Shown here in pieces: positions 26,866-36,167 of a DNA stretch of 64,000 nucleotides (position 1 is the first letter of the stretch; the number at the start of each line of letters is the position of its first letter). The translations under genes and the position numbers were made by a program. The stretch is taken from positions 372,001 through 436,000 of the forward strand of contig NZ_LGLV01000004.1 of the NCBI RefSeq assembly GCF_001687365.1, in the 5' to 3' direction. A model generated the notes under the pieces. The model did not search any database and was not told the origin of the DNA. It saw only the letters and a list, made by a program, of their open reading frames with translations. The DNA is from Pararhizobium polonicum. GTDB lineage: Bacteria > Pseudomonadota > Alphaproteobacteria > Rhizobiales > Rhizobiaceae.

Positions 26866-29235
26866 ATGTTCAAGTTCCAGGCCAAATCGCTGGCGACCAA
26901 ACTTATCGCAGTCACGGGCGGGACCATCGCGCTCGTCCTTCTTGCCTCCAACTATGTGCTGATTTCCCAAACGCAGGATCGTGTCGAAACACTGGTGCTG
27001 GACCAGGCGCGCATCGAAGCCAAGGCGATCGCCTCCGACATCGCCAGCAACATCGCCGAACTGGCGGGGGCTGCCCGCTCGACGGCCGGCGTCATCGGAC
27101 GCGGTCATGAAGGCGGCTATCTCGACCGCAAGGACATCGTCGATCTGCTGAAGGCCAATGTCGAGAAGAATACGTTCGCCTTCGGCAGCTGGTTTGCCGA
27201 GGAGCCGAATGCCTTCGACGGCAAGGCCAAGGATTATGCCGGCCAGAAAGAGTTCGGCGCCAGCAAGGACGGCGCGTTCAACCCCTACTGGACGAAGGGC
27301 AAGACCGGCATCGACTTCTCGACCTTCAATTCCGATTATGCGGCCGACTGGTATGCGCTGGCGGCCAAGAGCGGCAAGGGCGCGATGACCCCGCCCTATA
27401 CCGAGACCACGACAGGCGACAACAATTCGATGTCGTCGATCGCCTACCCCATCATGTCCAACGGCAAGCTGCTCGGCGTTGGCGGCGTCGATGTTTCGCT
27501 GACCTCGCTTGCCAACAAGCTCAAGGACATTCACCCCTTCGGCTCCGGCCGCGTCACGCTGCTTTCGCAGACCGGGAAATGGCTTGTCGCCCCGATCCCG
27601 GATCTCTTGATGAAAGAGTATGACGGCATCGGCGCCGATATCGTCAAGGCTGCGCTGTCCACCGCGCAACCCGGCATGATCCACGATCTGAGCTATGACG
27701 GCCGCGAAACCTTCGAGCGGGTGGTCTATCCCTTTGCCCTGCCCGATGTGAACACGACCTGGATCGTGCTGGTCGACGTGCCGCAGAGCGCCATCAACGC
27801 CCCGGTTGCCGACCAGACCTATATGATGATCGTCGGTGGCCTGATCGTGCTCGGCGCTGTGCTGCTCGGCCTCTATCTCGCCGTCCGCCGCTTTGTGCAA
27901 AAGCCGCTCGCGGGCCTTGTGAGCGATGTGGAGAACCTGAGCAAAGGCGTCTACACCCATGCCGTCTCCGGCCAGGACCGCACCGACGAAACCGGCTCCG
28001 TTGCCAAGGCGCTGGAAGGTTTCCGCCATCAGCTCGCCGACAGCAAGCGTCTGGAAGCCGAGGCGCAGCACGAGCGGCGGCAGTCCGAGGAGCAGCGCAA
28101 CCAGTCCGAAGCCGAACGCACGGAAGCCAACGCCATCCAGCGCGACATCGTCGCCAAACTGGCCAAGGGGCTGTCGCAGCTCTCTTCGGGCGACCTTGCC
28201 TATCGCATCGCGGAAGATTTCCCCGGCGAATATGCGCAGCTGAAGAGCGATTTCAACGCCGCCATGGAGAGCCTCGAAGAGACGATCCAGACGGTGAACG
28301 GCTCGGTCGTCAATATCGGCTCCGGCACCAGCGAAATCAGCAATGCCGCCAACGACCTGTCGCACCGCACCGAGCAGCAGGCGGCAAGCCTGGAAGAGAC
28401 GGCCGCAGCGCTCGATCAGCTGACCGCGCAGGTCAATGCCAGTGCCGACAACGCCAAGGTGGCGGCGAAGTCCGTCGAGACCGCCAGCAGCGACGCAGAA
28501 CAGTCCGGCGACGTCGTGCAGAAGGCGATTGCCGCGATGAAGGGCATCGAGCAGTCGTCCGGCGAAGTCAGCCGCATCATCGGCGTCATCGACGAGATCG
28601 CCTTCCAGACCAATCTGCTTGCGCTCAACGCAGGCGTCGAGGCGGCCCGCGCCGGCGATGCCGGCAAGGGCTTTGCGGTCGTGGCCCAGGAAGTGCGCGA
28701 ACTGGCACAGCGCTCGGCCAATGCCGCCAAGGAGATCAAGACGCTGATCAACACCTCGGCCGGCCAAGTGCGCGACGGAGTCGATCTCGTCGGCCGCGCC
28801 GGTGGCGCGCTGCAGAAGATCTCCGACCAAGTCGTTCAGATCAACGGCCTGATCCGCCAGATTTCCGGCTCCGCTTCCGAACAGGCCGTCGGCCTCAAGG
28901 AGATCAATACCGCCGTCAACCAGATGGACCAGGTGACGCAGCAGAACGCGGCGATGGTGGAACAAACCACCGCTGCCAGCATGGCACTGAACGAAGAGGC
29001 ACGTGCGCTGAGCACATTGGTCTCCCGCTTCCACGTCGCCCGCCAGGGCCAGTCGTCCGCCGATATGCTGCGCGGCACGGCCGAGCGGATGCGGGCTCCC
29101 GTCAAGGCACCGGCACCGAGCTACAGCGCCCCGGCAAAACCGGCGCCGTTACGTTATGCCGCTCCCCTGCCAAAGGCGGCGCCGCAGGTGTCCGGCAACA
29201 CGGCGCTGGCAGAGGATAACTGGGAAGAATTCTGA
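26866..29235 (+). CDS. Methyl-accepting chemotaxis protein with periplasmic Cache-like sensor
   Basis: 789 residues. TM1 at about 13-33, then a large periplasmic sensor (about 34-310, of Cache type: [23 protein letters not shown]), TM2 at about 318-341, HAMP linkers, and a long cytoplasmic signalling domain. The hairpin tip is canonical ([18 protein letters not shown] and [20 protein letters not shown]), so it should dock CheA/CheW. The last residues, DNWEEF, resemble the NWETF-type tether that CheR/CheB bind at the C-terminus of some receptors. The ligand is unknown. The gene stands alone between terminators and has its own promoter. Confidence 0.95.
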   Translation: MFKFQAKSLATKLIAVTGGTIALVLLASNYVLISQTQDRVETLVLDQARIEAKAIASDIASNIAELAGAARSTAGVIGRGHEGGYLDRKDIVDLLKANVEKNTFAFGSWFAEEPNAFDGKAKDYAGQKEFGASKDGAFNPYWTKGKTGIDFSTFNSDYAADWYALAAKSGKGAMTPPYTETTTGDNNSMSSIAYPIMSNGKLLGVGGVDVSLTSLANKLKDIHPFGSGRVTLLSQTGKWLVAPIPDLLMKEYDGIGADIVKAALSTAQPGMIHDLSYDGRETFERVVYPFALPDVNTTWIVLVDVPQSAINAPVADQTYMMIVGGLIVLGAVLLGLYLAVRRFVQKPLAGLVSDVENLSKGVYTHAVSGQDRTDETGSVAKALEGFRHQLADSKRLEAEAQHERRQSEEQRNQSEAERTEANAIQRDIVAKLAKGLSQLSSGDLAYRIAEDFPGEYAQLKSDFNAAMESLEETIQTVNGSVVNIGSGTSEISNAANDLSHRTEQQAASLEETAAALDQLTAQVNASADNAKVAAKSVETASSDAEQSGDVVQKAIAAMKGIEQSSGEVSRIIGVIDEIAFQTNLLALNAGVEAARAGDAGKGFAVVAQEVRELAQRSANAAKEIKTLINTSAGQVRDGVDLVGRAGGALQKISDQVVQINGLIRQISGSASEQAVGLKEINTAVNQMDQVTQQNAAMVEQTTAASMALNEEARALSTLVSRFHVARQGQSSADMLRGTAERMRAPVKAPAPSYSAPAKPAPLRYAAPLPKAAPQVSGNTALAEDNWEEF

Positions 29236-29257
29236 GCCCGCAGAAATCAAAAACGAG

Positions 29258-29285
29258 AACGGCGCCCCTGCGGCGCCGTTTTTTG
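29258..29285 (+). terminator. Rho-independent terminator after the chemotaxis receptor
   Basis: AACGGCGCC (29258-29266) pairs with GGCGCCGTT (29272-29280) around CCTGC, followed by a run of T. It starts 23 nt after the stop codon. Confidence 0.9.
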
Positions 29286-29305
29286 TTTGCGTTCGCTGCG
29301 GCCGG

Positions 29306-30250
29306 TCACAGCCGCGCGAGACGTTCCGTCAGAAGGTCGAAGAAGCCCTGATCGTCAACCTCGCGCATGACCCTGGCATTGTGCTTGCGGCCGGTGACCT
29401 GCCACCAGTCGACCACGGTCATGCCAACCGTCAGCTCCGACTGTGTCTCGATTTCGACATTGCAGTCGCGGCCCTTGAAGAGATCCGGGCGCAGCAGGTA
29501 GGCGATGACCGTCGGATCATGCAGCGGCCCGCCGTCTGTGCCGTATTTCTCGACATCGAAGCGCTCGAAGAATTCCAGCATCTCGGCCATGGCGACGGCG
29601 GCCGGCGAGCCGATCGCCTTGATCTTTTCGACACGGACCTTGTAGGTCAGCACCCGGTGGGTGACGTCGAGCGGCATCATGACGATCGGGATGCCGGACT
29701 TGAAGACGATATCGGCCGCATCCGGATCGACATAGATGTTGAATTCGGCCGCCGGCGTGATGTTGCCGCCTTCAAAAAAGCCGCCGCCCATCATCACCAG
29801 CTCGCGGACGCGCGGGGCGATCTCCGGCGCCTTGTTCAGCGCCAGCGCAATATTGGTCAAAGCCCCCAGCGTGCAGAGCGTGACGGTGCCGGGCTCGTGC
29901 GACAGCAGCGTCTCGATGATGAAATCGACGGCGTATTGCGGCTGGAGCGGCATGGTCGGCTCCTCGACCACCGGACCATCGAGACCGGTCTTGCCGTGCA
30001 CATGTTCCGCCGTCACCAGCTGGCGGACCAGCGGCCGGTCGGCGCCGGCAAACACCTTGACGTCGCGGCGATTGCACAGCTCGCAGATCACCCGGACATT
30101 GCGGGATGTCAAGGCGACCGGAACATTGCCCGCCACAGCCGTAATGCCGAGCACATCGAGTTCGCCGGGGCTGCCGAGCGCCAGCATGATCGCGGCGGCG
30201 TCATCCTGCCCCGGATCGGTATCGATGATTATCTTTCTCGGCGCAGCCAT
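29306..30250 (-). CDS. Nucleoside hydrolase (IunH family)
   Basis: 314 residues. The Ca2+-binding DTDPGQDDA (10-18) motif of inosine-uridine nucleoside N-ribohydrolases is at the N-terminus. The stretches ITAVAGNV, GALTNIALAL and MMGGGFFEGGNITPAAEFNIYVDPDAADIVF, and a late HDPTVIAYLL with the metal-site Asp, are family hallmarks. Cleaves nucleosides to free base plus ribose, feeding ribokinase (rbsK at 25.7 kb). Specificity (purine, pyrimidine or nonspecific) cannot be read from sequence alone. It is divergent from the hsp20 operon. Confidence 0.93.
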   Translation of the reverse strand: MAAPRKIIIDTDPGQDDAAAIMLALGSPGELDVLGITAVAGNVPVALTSRNVRVICELCNRRDVKVFAGADRPLVRQLVTAEHVHGKTGLDGPVVEEPTMPLQPQYAVDFIIETLLSHEPGTVTLCTLGALTNIALALNKAPEIAPRVRELVMMGGGFFEGGNITPAAEFNIYVDPDAADIVFKSGIPIVMMPLDVTHRVLTYKVRVEKIKAIGSPAAVAMAEMLEFFERFDVEKYGTDGGPLHDPTVIAYLLRPDLFKGRDCNVEIETQSELTVGMTVVDWWQVTGRKHNARVMREVDDQGFFDLLTERLARL

Positions 30251-30302
30251 GCGGGTCTCCCTCTCAAATCAGCGGGCGGACTATGATTTGCCTCCCGGCT
30301 CC

Positions 30303-30400
30303 GCGCAAGCGCCTTGCGCTCGCAACACACAGCTACCATATTGAAGTCTGCGGATGCTGCCTCGCAGGTCCGCAAGAACAGTCGCTTGAAAGCCAAGGAC
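30303..30400 (+). promoter_or_regulatory. ROSE-like RNA thermometer in the hsp20 leader
   Basis: Three hairpins precede the hsp20 ATG (30407). The first has arms GCGCAAG/CTTGCGC (30303-30309, 30313-30319). The second is TGCGGA/TCCGCA enclosing CTGC/GCAG (30349-30374). In the third, GUCGCUUG (30381-30388) pairs with CAAGGAC (30394-30400) with one G bulged, so the Shine-Dalgarno AAGGA is buried. The bulged G opposite the Shine-Dalgarno is the hallmark of ROSE thermometers that open on heating. A TATGAT -10 box lies at 30282-30287. Confidence 0.75.
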
Positions 30401-30406
30401 TACGAT

Positions 30407-30838
30407 ATGACCCGGATTACGCCCTTTACGAGCCCGCTTCTGCTCGGTTTCGATGCGATGGAAAAGACCCTTGAGCGGATCGCCAAGGGCAATGACGGTT
30501 ACCCTCCCTACAATATCGAACGTGTCCGCGGCGATGAGCCGGCCGGTGAGCCGGAACGGCTGCGAATCACATTGGCCGTCGCCGGCTTCTCGGACGAGGA
30601 TCTCGACGTGACGACCGAGGAAAACCAGCTGATCATCCGCGGACGCCAGACGGAAACCGGCGAACGCGACTATCTGCACCGCGGCATCGCGGCCCGCCAG
30701 TTCCAGCGCATGTTCGTTCTGGCCGACGGAATGCAGGTTTCCAGGGCCGAATTGAAGAACGGCCTGCTGTCCGTCGATCTCATCCGTCCGGAACCTGTCC
30801 GTATGGTAAAGAAAATTAATATTTTGGTCCCAGAGTAG
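30407..30838 (+). CDS. Small heat-shock protein, Hsp20/IbpA family
   Basis: 143 residues. The alpha-crystallin domain (about 35-125) has PYNIERV, RLRITLAVAGFSDEDLDV, LIIRGRQ and the ELKNGLLSVDL segment; the C-terminal tail carries INILVPE (I-x-I/V motif for oligomerisation). It is an ATP-independent chaperone that holds unfolding proteins during heat stress. The ATG at 30407 (MTRITPF) is chosen because AAGGA lies 7 nt upstream, inside the thermometer hairpin. The DUF1150 gene follows on the same strand, as often seen in Rhizobiales. Confidence 0.95.
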   Translation: MTRITPFTSPLLLGFDAMEKTLERIAKGNDGYPPYNIERVRGDEPAGEPERLRITLAVAGFSDEDLDVTTEENQLIIRGRQTETGERDYLHRGIAARQFQRMFVLADGMQVSRAELKNGLLSVDLIRPEPVRMVKKINILVPE

Positions 30839-30843
30839 GATAA

Positions 30844-30860
30844 CCGGCAGTGTCTGCCGG
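30844..30860 (+). other. Intercistronic hairpin between hsp20 and the DUF1150 gene
   Basis: CCGGCAG (30844-30850) and CTGCCGG (30854-30860) make a 7-bp stem with a 3-nt loop, 6 nt after the hsp20 stop. No T-run follows, so it may be an mRNA-stability or partial-termination element. Confidence 0.6.
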
Positions 30861-30978
30861 CTGCACCAAGCGTTCGGCTGCTTCCCCACAGCCTAAAACT
30901 TCCTGCAGTAAATCAATGAGTTGCGGATCGCTTGTGCCTTCATGGCCGGGACATCCGCAAAGCCACGGAGTACGTCTC

Positions 30979-31236
30979 ATGGGATTGAAACACGTCAGCT
31001 CACATCTGTCGAAAAACGACCTGGCGCACCTGGGCGCCGGTGAAGTTGGCTATATCCGCAAGATGCGTTCGGACGAAGTGTCGAGGGTCTTCCCGGAAGC
31101 CCCCGATATGGAGCCCGGTCTTGACCTGTGGGCCCTGTTCGGCGCCGACGGCACGCCGATTCTTCTCACCGACAACCGTTCGAGCACCTTCTTCAAGGCG
31201 GCCGAAGACGACCTGAAGACCGTCAGCCTGCACTGA
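30979..31236 (+). CDS. DUF1150-family protein
   Basis: 85 residues from the ATG at 30979 (GGAG 9 nt upstream). The whole protein matches the small DUF1150 family of alphaproteobacteria: LSKNDLAHLGAGEVGYIRKMRSDE, then LDLWALFGADGTPI and LTDNRSS. The function is not known. Members are commonly encoded next to Hsp20 genes, as here, which suggests a role in heat-stress or proteostasis (inference). An in-frame start 43 codons upstream would add a sequence with no family similarity. Confidence 0.85.
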   Translation: MGLKHVSSHLSKNDLAHLGAGEVGYIRKMRSDEVSRVFPEAPDMEPGLDLWALFGADGTPILLTDNRSSTFFKAAEDDLKTVSLH

Positions 31237-31254
31237 AATACTGCGTCGCGGCCC

Positions 31255-31521
31255 ATGGCAGAATCCAAGTGGGAGACGGCCGACCGGATGTTCCGGCTGC
31301 ATTCGGATTGGCCGCAGATCATAAAAGAACTCAGAACAGTTCATGGCATCGGCTTGACCGAAGCGATTGAGGCCGCATTCTCGCATGCCGGTTGTCGGCG
31401 CTGGTGCAATCGGCGCATGAATCTGTTCGAGCGATGCCGGAAGCAAGCCGCGCACCATCTGCGCGTCCACGGCAGTGAAGGTCTTATCGTTTACGAGAAT
31501 GGTCTGTTTCGGGTCCGTTGA
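31255..31521 (+). CDS. Small hypothetical protein
   Basis: 88 residues, with no recognised domain. The protein is basic, with an HGIGLTEAIEAAFSH stretch and two adjacent cysteines in a CRRWCNRRM segment, followed by ERCRKQA. There are no membrane segments. It is 18 nt downstream of the DUF1150 gene on the same strand, so it may be a third member of the hsp20 unit, and converges on trmB with 10 nt between. The start codon is at 31255; an upstream ribosome site is poor. Probably a real gene by its position, but function unknown. Confidence 0.5.
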   Translation: MAESKWETADRMFRLHSDWPQIIKELRTVHGIGLTEAIEAAFSHAGCRRWCNRRMNLFERCRKQAAHHLRVHGSEGLIVYENGLFRVR

Positions 31522-31531
31522 CCCGGAGAGA

Positions 31532-32230
31532 TCAGACCCGCCGGAACATCAGATAGGCGGATTTGCGCCCTTCCCGCCGCGCCTTGGCCTCGTAGCGCGT
31601 GCTCGGCCAGCCGGGATAGGGCGTCAGCCAGTCGGAGGCATTCTGCGCCGTCCATTCGAATGCCGCGTGATCGCGGCAATGCGCGAGCGTCCAATTGACG
31701 TAGGTATCGATATCCGAGGCGAAGCAGAACGTGCCGCCCGGTTTCAGCACACGGGCGAACCGGTCGAGATTGACGTTTGAGACGAAGCGGCGCTTCCAGT
31801 GCTTCCGCTTCGGCCAGGGATCCGGATAGAGAAGATCGATCTGGTCGATCGAATTTTCCGGCAGCCAGTCCAGCACCTGCGTCGCATCGTCATCGTGCAG
31901 ACGAATATTTTCCGCGCCACGCTCCTCGATATGACCGACCAGTTTCGCCATCGAATTGACAAAGGGTTCGACGCCGATGAAGCCGGTTGCCGGGTTCTCG
32001 ACAGCCCGGTGGATCAGGTGCTCGCCACCGCCAAAGCCGATCTCCAGCCTCACCCGGTCGGCGGGATGCCTGAACAGCGTCTTCACATCCGCGGGTGCGG
32101 GCGACGCCAGATCGAGCCGGAGCAGCGGCAGCACCGTTTCGAGATGCGTTGCCTGCAGCGCCCGCAGAGGCTTGCCCTTGCGGCGTCCGAAGAAGGCTTC
32201 GGTCGAGCGGTTGCGGTGCTGGTCGGTCAT
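31532..32230 (-). CDS. trmB: tRNA (guanine-N7)-methyltransferase
   Basis: Methylates G46 in the variable loop of tRNAs with SAM. 232 residues. The SAM motif is [13 protein letters not shown], and the signature [20 protein letters not shown] with [17 protein letters not shown] identifies TrmB. Catalytic Asp in PDPWPK. It is downstream of metK, which makes its cofactor, but a strong terminator lies between them, so it likely has its own promoter. The start ATG is at 32230. Confidence 0.97.
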   Translation of the reverse strand: MTDQHRNRSTEAFFGRRKGKPLRALQATHLETVLPLLRLDLASPAPADVKTLFRHPADRVRLEIGFGGGEHLIHRAVENPATGFIGVEPFVNSMAKLVGHIEERGAENIRLHDDDATQVLDWLPENSIDQIDLLYPDPWPKRKHWKRRFVSNVNLDRFARVLKPGGTFCFASDIDTYVNWTLAHCRDHAAFEWTAQNASDWLTPYPGWPSTRYEAKARREGRKSAYLMFRRV

Positions 32231-32250
32231 GGCAGTGGTCTTTCACGATA

Positions 32251-32284
32251 AAAGCGGATGTTCCCGTCAGGAAACATCCGCTTT
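32251..32284 (-). terminator. Terminator after metK
   Basis: AAAGCGGATGTT (32251-32262) pairs with AACATCCGCTTT (32273-32284), a perfect 12-bp stem. On the minus strand it is followed by TTTT. It lies 34 nt after the metK stop. Confidence 0.85.
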
Positions 32285-32317
32285 ACAGTTTTATCAGTCG
32301 ATCCGTAAAGGGGCGGA

Positions 32318-33598
<1,281 letters not shown>

Positions 33599-33674
33599 GC
33601 GGGAAGTCCCCTCAAAGAAAAACTGCTTGAAACGTGTTAGTGATTTTGCCACGAAAAAACAAGCACACAAGGAC

Positions 33675-33690
33675 ATAAATATATCTTTAT
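33675..33690 (-). promoter_or_regulatory. Palindromic operator candidate upstream of metK
   Basis: On the minus strand ATAAAGATATATTTAT is a 16-bp palindrome with one mismatched pair (7 of 8 pairs). It lies 77 nt before the metK ATG and just upstream of a possible -35/-10 pair (TTGTGT, 17 nt, AAAATC). Its form resembles, from memory, the ATAAAGATATCTTTAT-like sites of the ArsR-family regulator SahR, which senses S-adenosylhomocysteine and controls methionine-cycle genes. No such regulator is in this window. Confidence 0.5.
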
Positions 33691-33784
33691 ATGCGCAAGA
33701 CGGGAACGTTTTTCCTGGCTTTCGATGCGGTAAAGCCGCACTTTACGGCAGATAACCCGCCCTCGACATCCGGCAACCGGGCAC

Positions 33785-33816
33785 AAAAAAAGCGGCACTG
33801 TCCGGCCGCTTTTTTT
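33785..33816 (-). terminator. Bidirectional terminator between praR and metK
   Basis: A-run plus GCGGC (33785-33796) pairs with GCCGC plus T-run (33805-33816). The 12-bp stem with T-runs on both sides ends praR transcription on the minus strand. Confidence 0.85.
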
Positions 33817-33838
33817 CAGTTCCGCCTTGCGTCGGCCT

Positions 33839-34258
33839 TTACTCGGCTTCCGCCTCAGCTGCCAAAGCCTTGACCAGGTCCACCAGCTTGCGGCGCACCT
33901 TGGGATCGCCAATCTTGACGAATGCGCGGTTGAGCTGAAGGCCTTCCGAGGACGACAGGAAATCGACCACGTAGTTCGAGCTCGAGGCTTCTGCCGTGCC
34001 CGACGCTCCGGTGGACGGATCGCCCGGTGCATCTTCGAAGAAGAAGGATACCGGAACATTCAAGATGCTTGAAATGTTCTGAAGACGGCTGGCACCGACC
34101 CGGTTCGTTCCCTTTTCATATTTCTGGATCTGCTGGAAGGTGATGCCGAGGCTCTCACCGAGCTTTTCCTGGCTCATGCCCAGCATGGTGCGGCGAAGGC
34201 GAATCCGGCTACCGACATGAATGTCGATCGGGTTCGGCTTCTTCTTGTTTTCTATCAT
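33839..34258 (-). CDS. praR: XRE-type transcriptional regulator, PraR/PhrR-like
   Basis: 139 residues. The HTH (about 16-75) has GSRIRLRRTMLGMSQEKLGESLGITFQQIQKYEKGTNRV, a Cro/CI-type helix-turn-helix, followed by a linker and a helical C-terminus (RRKLVDLVKALAAEAEAE). This matches PraR of Rhizobium leguminosarum and PhrR of Sinorhizobium, regulators of attachment, quorum sensing and stress, located between lnt and metK (position recalled and consistent here). It lies in the same-strand order lnt, praR, metK. A TACAC/GTGTA inverted repeat upstream may be its own operator. Confidence 0.85.
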   Translation of the reverse strand: MIENKKKPNPIDIHVGSRIRLRRTMLGMSQEKLGESLGITFQQIQKYEKGTNRVGASRLQNISSILNVPVSFFFEDAPGDPSTGASGTAEASSSNYVVDFLSSSEGLQLNRAFVKIGDPKVRRKLVDLVKALAAEAEAE

Positions 34259-34321
34259 AACGGTTTCCTAATAAGCGAAGTTTCAATTGCTCCATAACCT
34301 GGACACCTGTCGAAAGCAGAC

Positions 34322-34339
34322 TACACGCTACGTTGTGTA
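34322..34339 (-). promoter_or_regulatory. Inverted repeat in the praR promoter region
   Basis: TACAC (34322-34326) and GTGTA (34335-34339) flank GCTACGTT, 64 nt before the praR ATG. A short 5-bp-arm repeat at this spacing is a candidate autoregulatory site for the XRE protein. This is inference; the arms are short. Confidence 0.35.
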
Positions 34340-34414
34340 TAGCCGGGCGGAAACCCTCCGGACATGGGCAAGGATCGATGGTGGAGGCCACTATGCAATT
34401 TTAGGGGTTTTTGG

Positions 34415-36010
34415 TCAATTCTCTCTCAAAATAAAACTAGCGCGGGAAAACAACGCCAGACTAAAGAGAAAACATGCAAGCAGCATTCCATTTCTTTCCT
34501 GCTCTCCAGGGCTCATAGGCAAAGCAACTTTTCCCGGCAAAATTGTGTCCACAAAGCCCCTTGTGCCGAATGGAAACCCGGTCACCACTTCACCGCGCCC
34601 GTTGACGATTGCCGATATGCCGGTATTGGCATCGCGGATCAGCGGCAAACCGGTCTCCACCGAACGAAGCCGGGCCTGCTGAAAATGCTGGTAGGGCCCC
34701 GGCGTATTACCGAACCACGCATCGTTGGTGAGATTGAGCAGGGCGTTGGCCGCAAGCGCGTCATTGCCGATCTCACCCGGAAAAATCGCCTCGTAGCAGA
34801 TCAGCGGATAGAGCGTCTTGCCACCCGGCAAGGTCAGCAGCGAGCGTGTCACCGCCGACGAGAACCCTCCGGGCATGGCCGCGGCAATCGCATTCAGCCC
34901 CGCCGCCTTCAGAAGACCTTCCAGCGGCAGATATTCTCCAAAGGGAACAAGGTGCACCTTGTCGGAAGCGCCGACGATCTGACCACGATCGTCAATCACG
35001 TAGATCGAATTATAGTAGCGTGGCGGCTGGCCAGCACCGGTGTCCTCGGCCCGTACCGCGCCTGCGATGAGGATCTGGCCATCCTGCAGCACGTCGGAAA
35101 TTCTCAACAGCGCATCCGGGTTTTCGGTCAGGATGAACGGCACCGAGGTTTCAGGCCAGACGACGATATCGGGTCTTTTGCCACCATCGGCCGGCAGCGC
35201 CTGCGTCAACTGGAGATGCTCTTCGAAGATCGCCATCCGCTCGCTGTCATCGATCTTCTTGGACTGATCGATCAGCGGCTGGACGAGACGGACGGTTACG
35301 GCGGGATCGGCCGGCTGCGGCAGAGGCTGTTCCAGCCGGTAGAATCCATAGCCGAAATGGGCGGCAACCAGCAGCACGGCAAGGCTCAACCCGGCCCGCA
35401 AGCCCTTGCGCGTTCCGATAAGCGCCGGTGCTGCAAAGACAAAGACCGCCAGCATGTTGACGCCGGCAAGACCGATCACGGCGGCCGACTGCATCATCAA
35501 CGGAACCGGCATGGCCGCATAACCGATGGCATTCCAGGGGAAGCCGGTGAGGATGAAGCTGCGCAGCCACTCGAACAGGCCGAAGGCGAAGGCAAGGGCT
35601 GCGATGCGCCCCATGCCGTCCGACCAGAGGATCCGGGCGACCGCGGCCGCGAAGGCATAGAACAGGGCGAGAAACGCCGGGACACCGATCACCGCCAGCG
35701 GCAAAGCCCAGGCAAATTCATCGGCTTCGACAAGCAGCGCGTTGCCGAGCCACCACAGGCCGCCGAGGAAATAGCCGAAGCCGAAACACCAGCCGATGAA
35801 GAAAGCGGGAAACCGGCGCCGGAGCAGACCATGATCGGGATTGCCCGAGGCACCGTCAATGAGCCAGACGAGAATGGGAAAAGACAGGAACGGTGCTGCG
35901 AAAATACCGAAAGGCGGCAGGGCGAGAACGGCGATCAGTCCGGCAACAAAGGCAACCAGAGCCCGGCGGGCTCCCGACAACAGCATGATCCTGCCTGCAA
36001 GCCACTCCAT
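34415..36010 (-). CDS. lnt: Apolipoprotein N-acyltransferase
   Basis: Adds the third acyl chain to the N-terminal cysteine of lipoproteins in the inner membrane. 531 residues. N-terminal multi-helix region (about 1-220) then a nitrilase-like domain with the catalytic triad: Glu in IFEEHLQ, Lys in SDKVHLVPFGEYLP and Cys in LICYEAIFP. The ATG at 36010 has GGGAG 6 nt upstream. The start 23 residues further back is unlikely, since it would add a cysteine-rich leader before the first helix. Upstream genes are corC, ybeY and phoH, the usual order. Confidence 0.96.
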   Translation of the reverse strand: MEWLAGRIMLLSGARRALVAFVAGLIAVLALPPFGIFAAPFLSFPILVWLIDGASGNPDHGLLRRRFPAFFIGWCFGFGYFLGGLWWLGNALLVEADEFAWALPLAVIGVPAFLALFYAFAAAVARILWSDGMGRIAALAFAFGLFEWLRSFILTGFPWNAIGYAAMPVPLMMQSAAVIGLAGVNMLAVFVFAAPALIGTRKGLRAGLSLAVLLVAAHFGYGFYRLEQPLPQPADPAVTVRLVQPLIDQSKKIDDSERMAIFEEHLQLTQALPADGGKRPDIVVWPETSVPFILTENPDALLRISDVLQDGQILIAGAVRAEDTGAGQPPRYYNSIYVIDDRGQIVGASDKVHLVPFGEYLPLEGLLKAAGLNAIAAAMPGGFSSAVTRSLLTLPGGKTLYPLICYEAIFPGEIGNDALAANALLNLTNDAWFGNTPGPYQHFQQARLRSVETGLPLIRDANTGISAIVNGRGEVVTGFPFGTRGFVDTILPGKVALPMSPGEQERNGMLLACFLFSLALFSRASFILREN

Positions 36011-36167
36011 TCCGTTCTCCCAATCGGCGCAAACCGCCATCCGGCCAAAGCACGGCGGGCGGCATGGCACAAAGACCATCCATCCGAATCAACGTGTCGG
36101 CAGTGTTCCAAAAAAGCGGCGGCTTGTCCTGCACTGAAACGGCGCCTGCGCGCGATTGGCGAATCTC

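Noticed and set aside
33599-33784. SAM riboswitch upstream of metK
   Set aside because: No recognised SAM-I, SAM-II or SAM/SAH core could be read in the leader. The palindromic operator is a better explanation, though a covariance search was not run.
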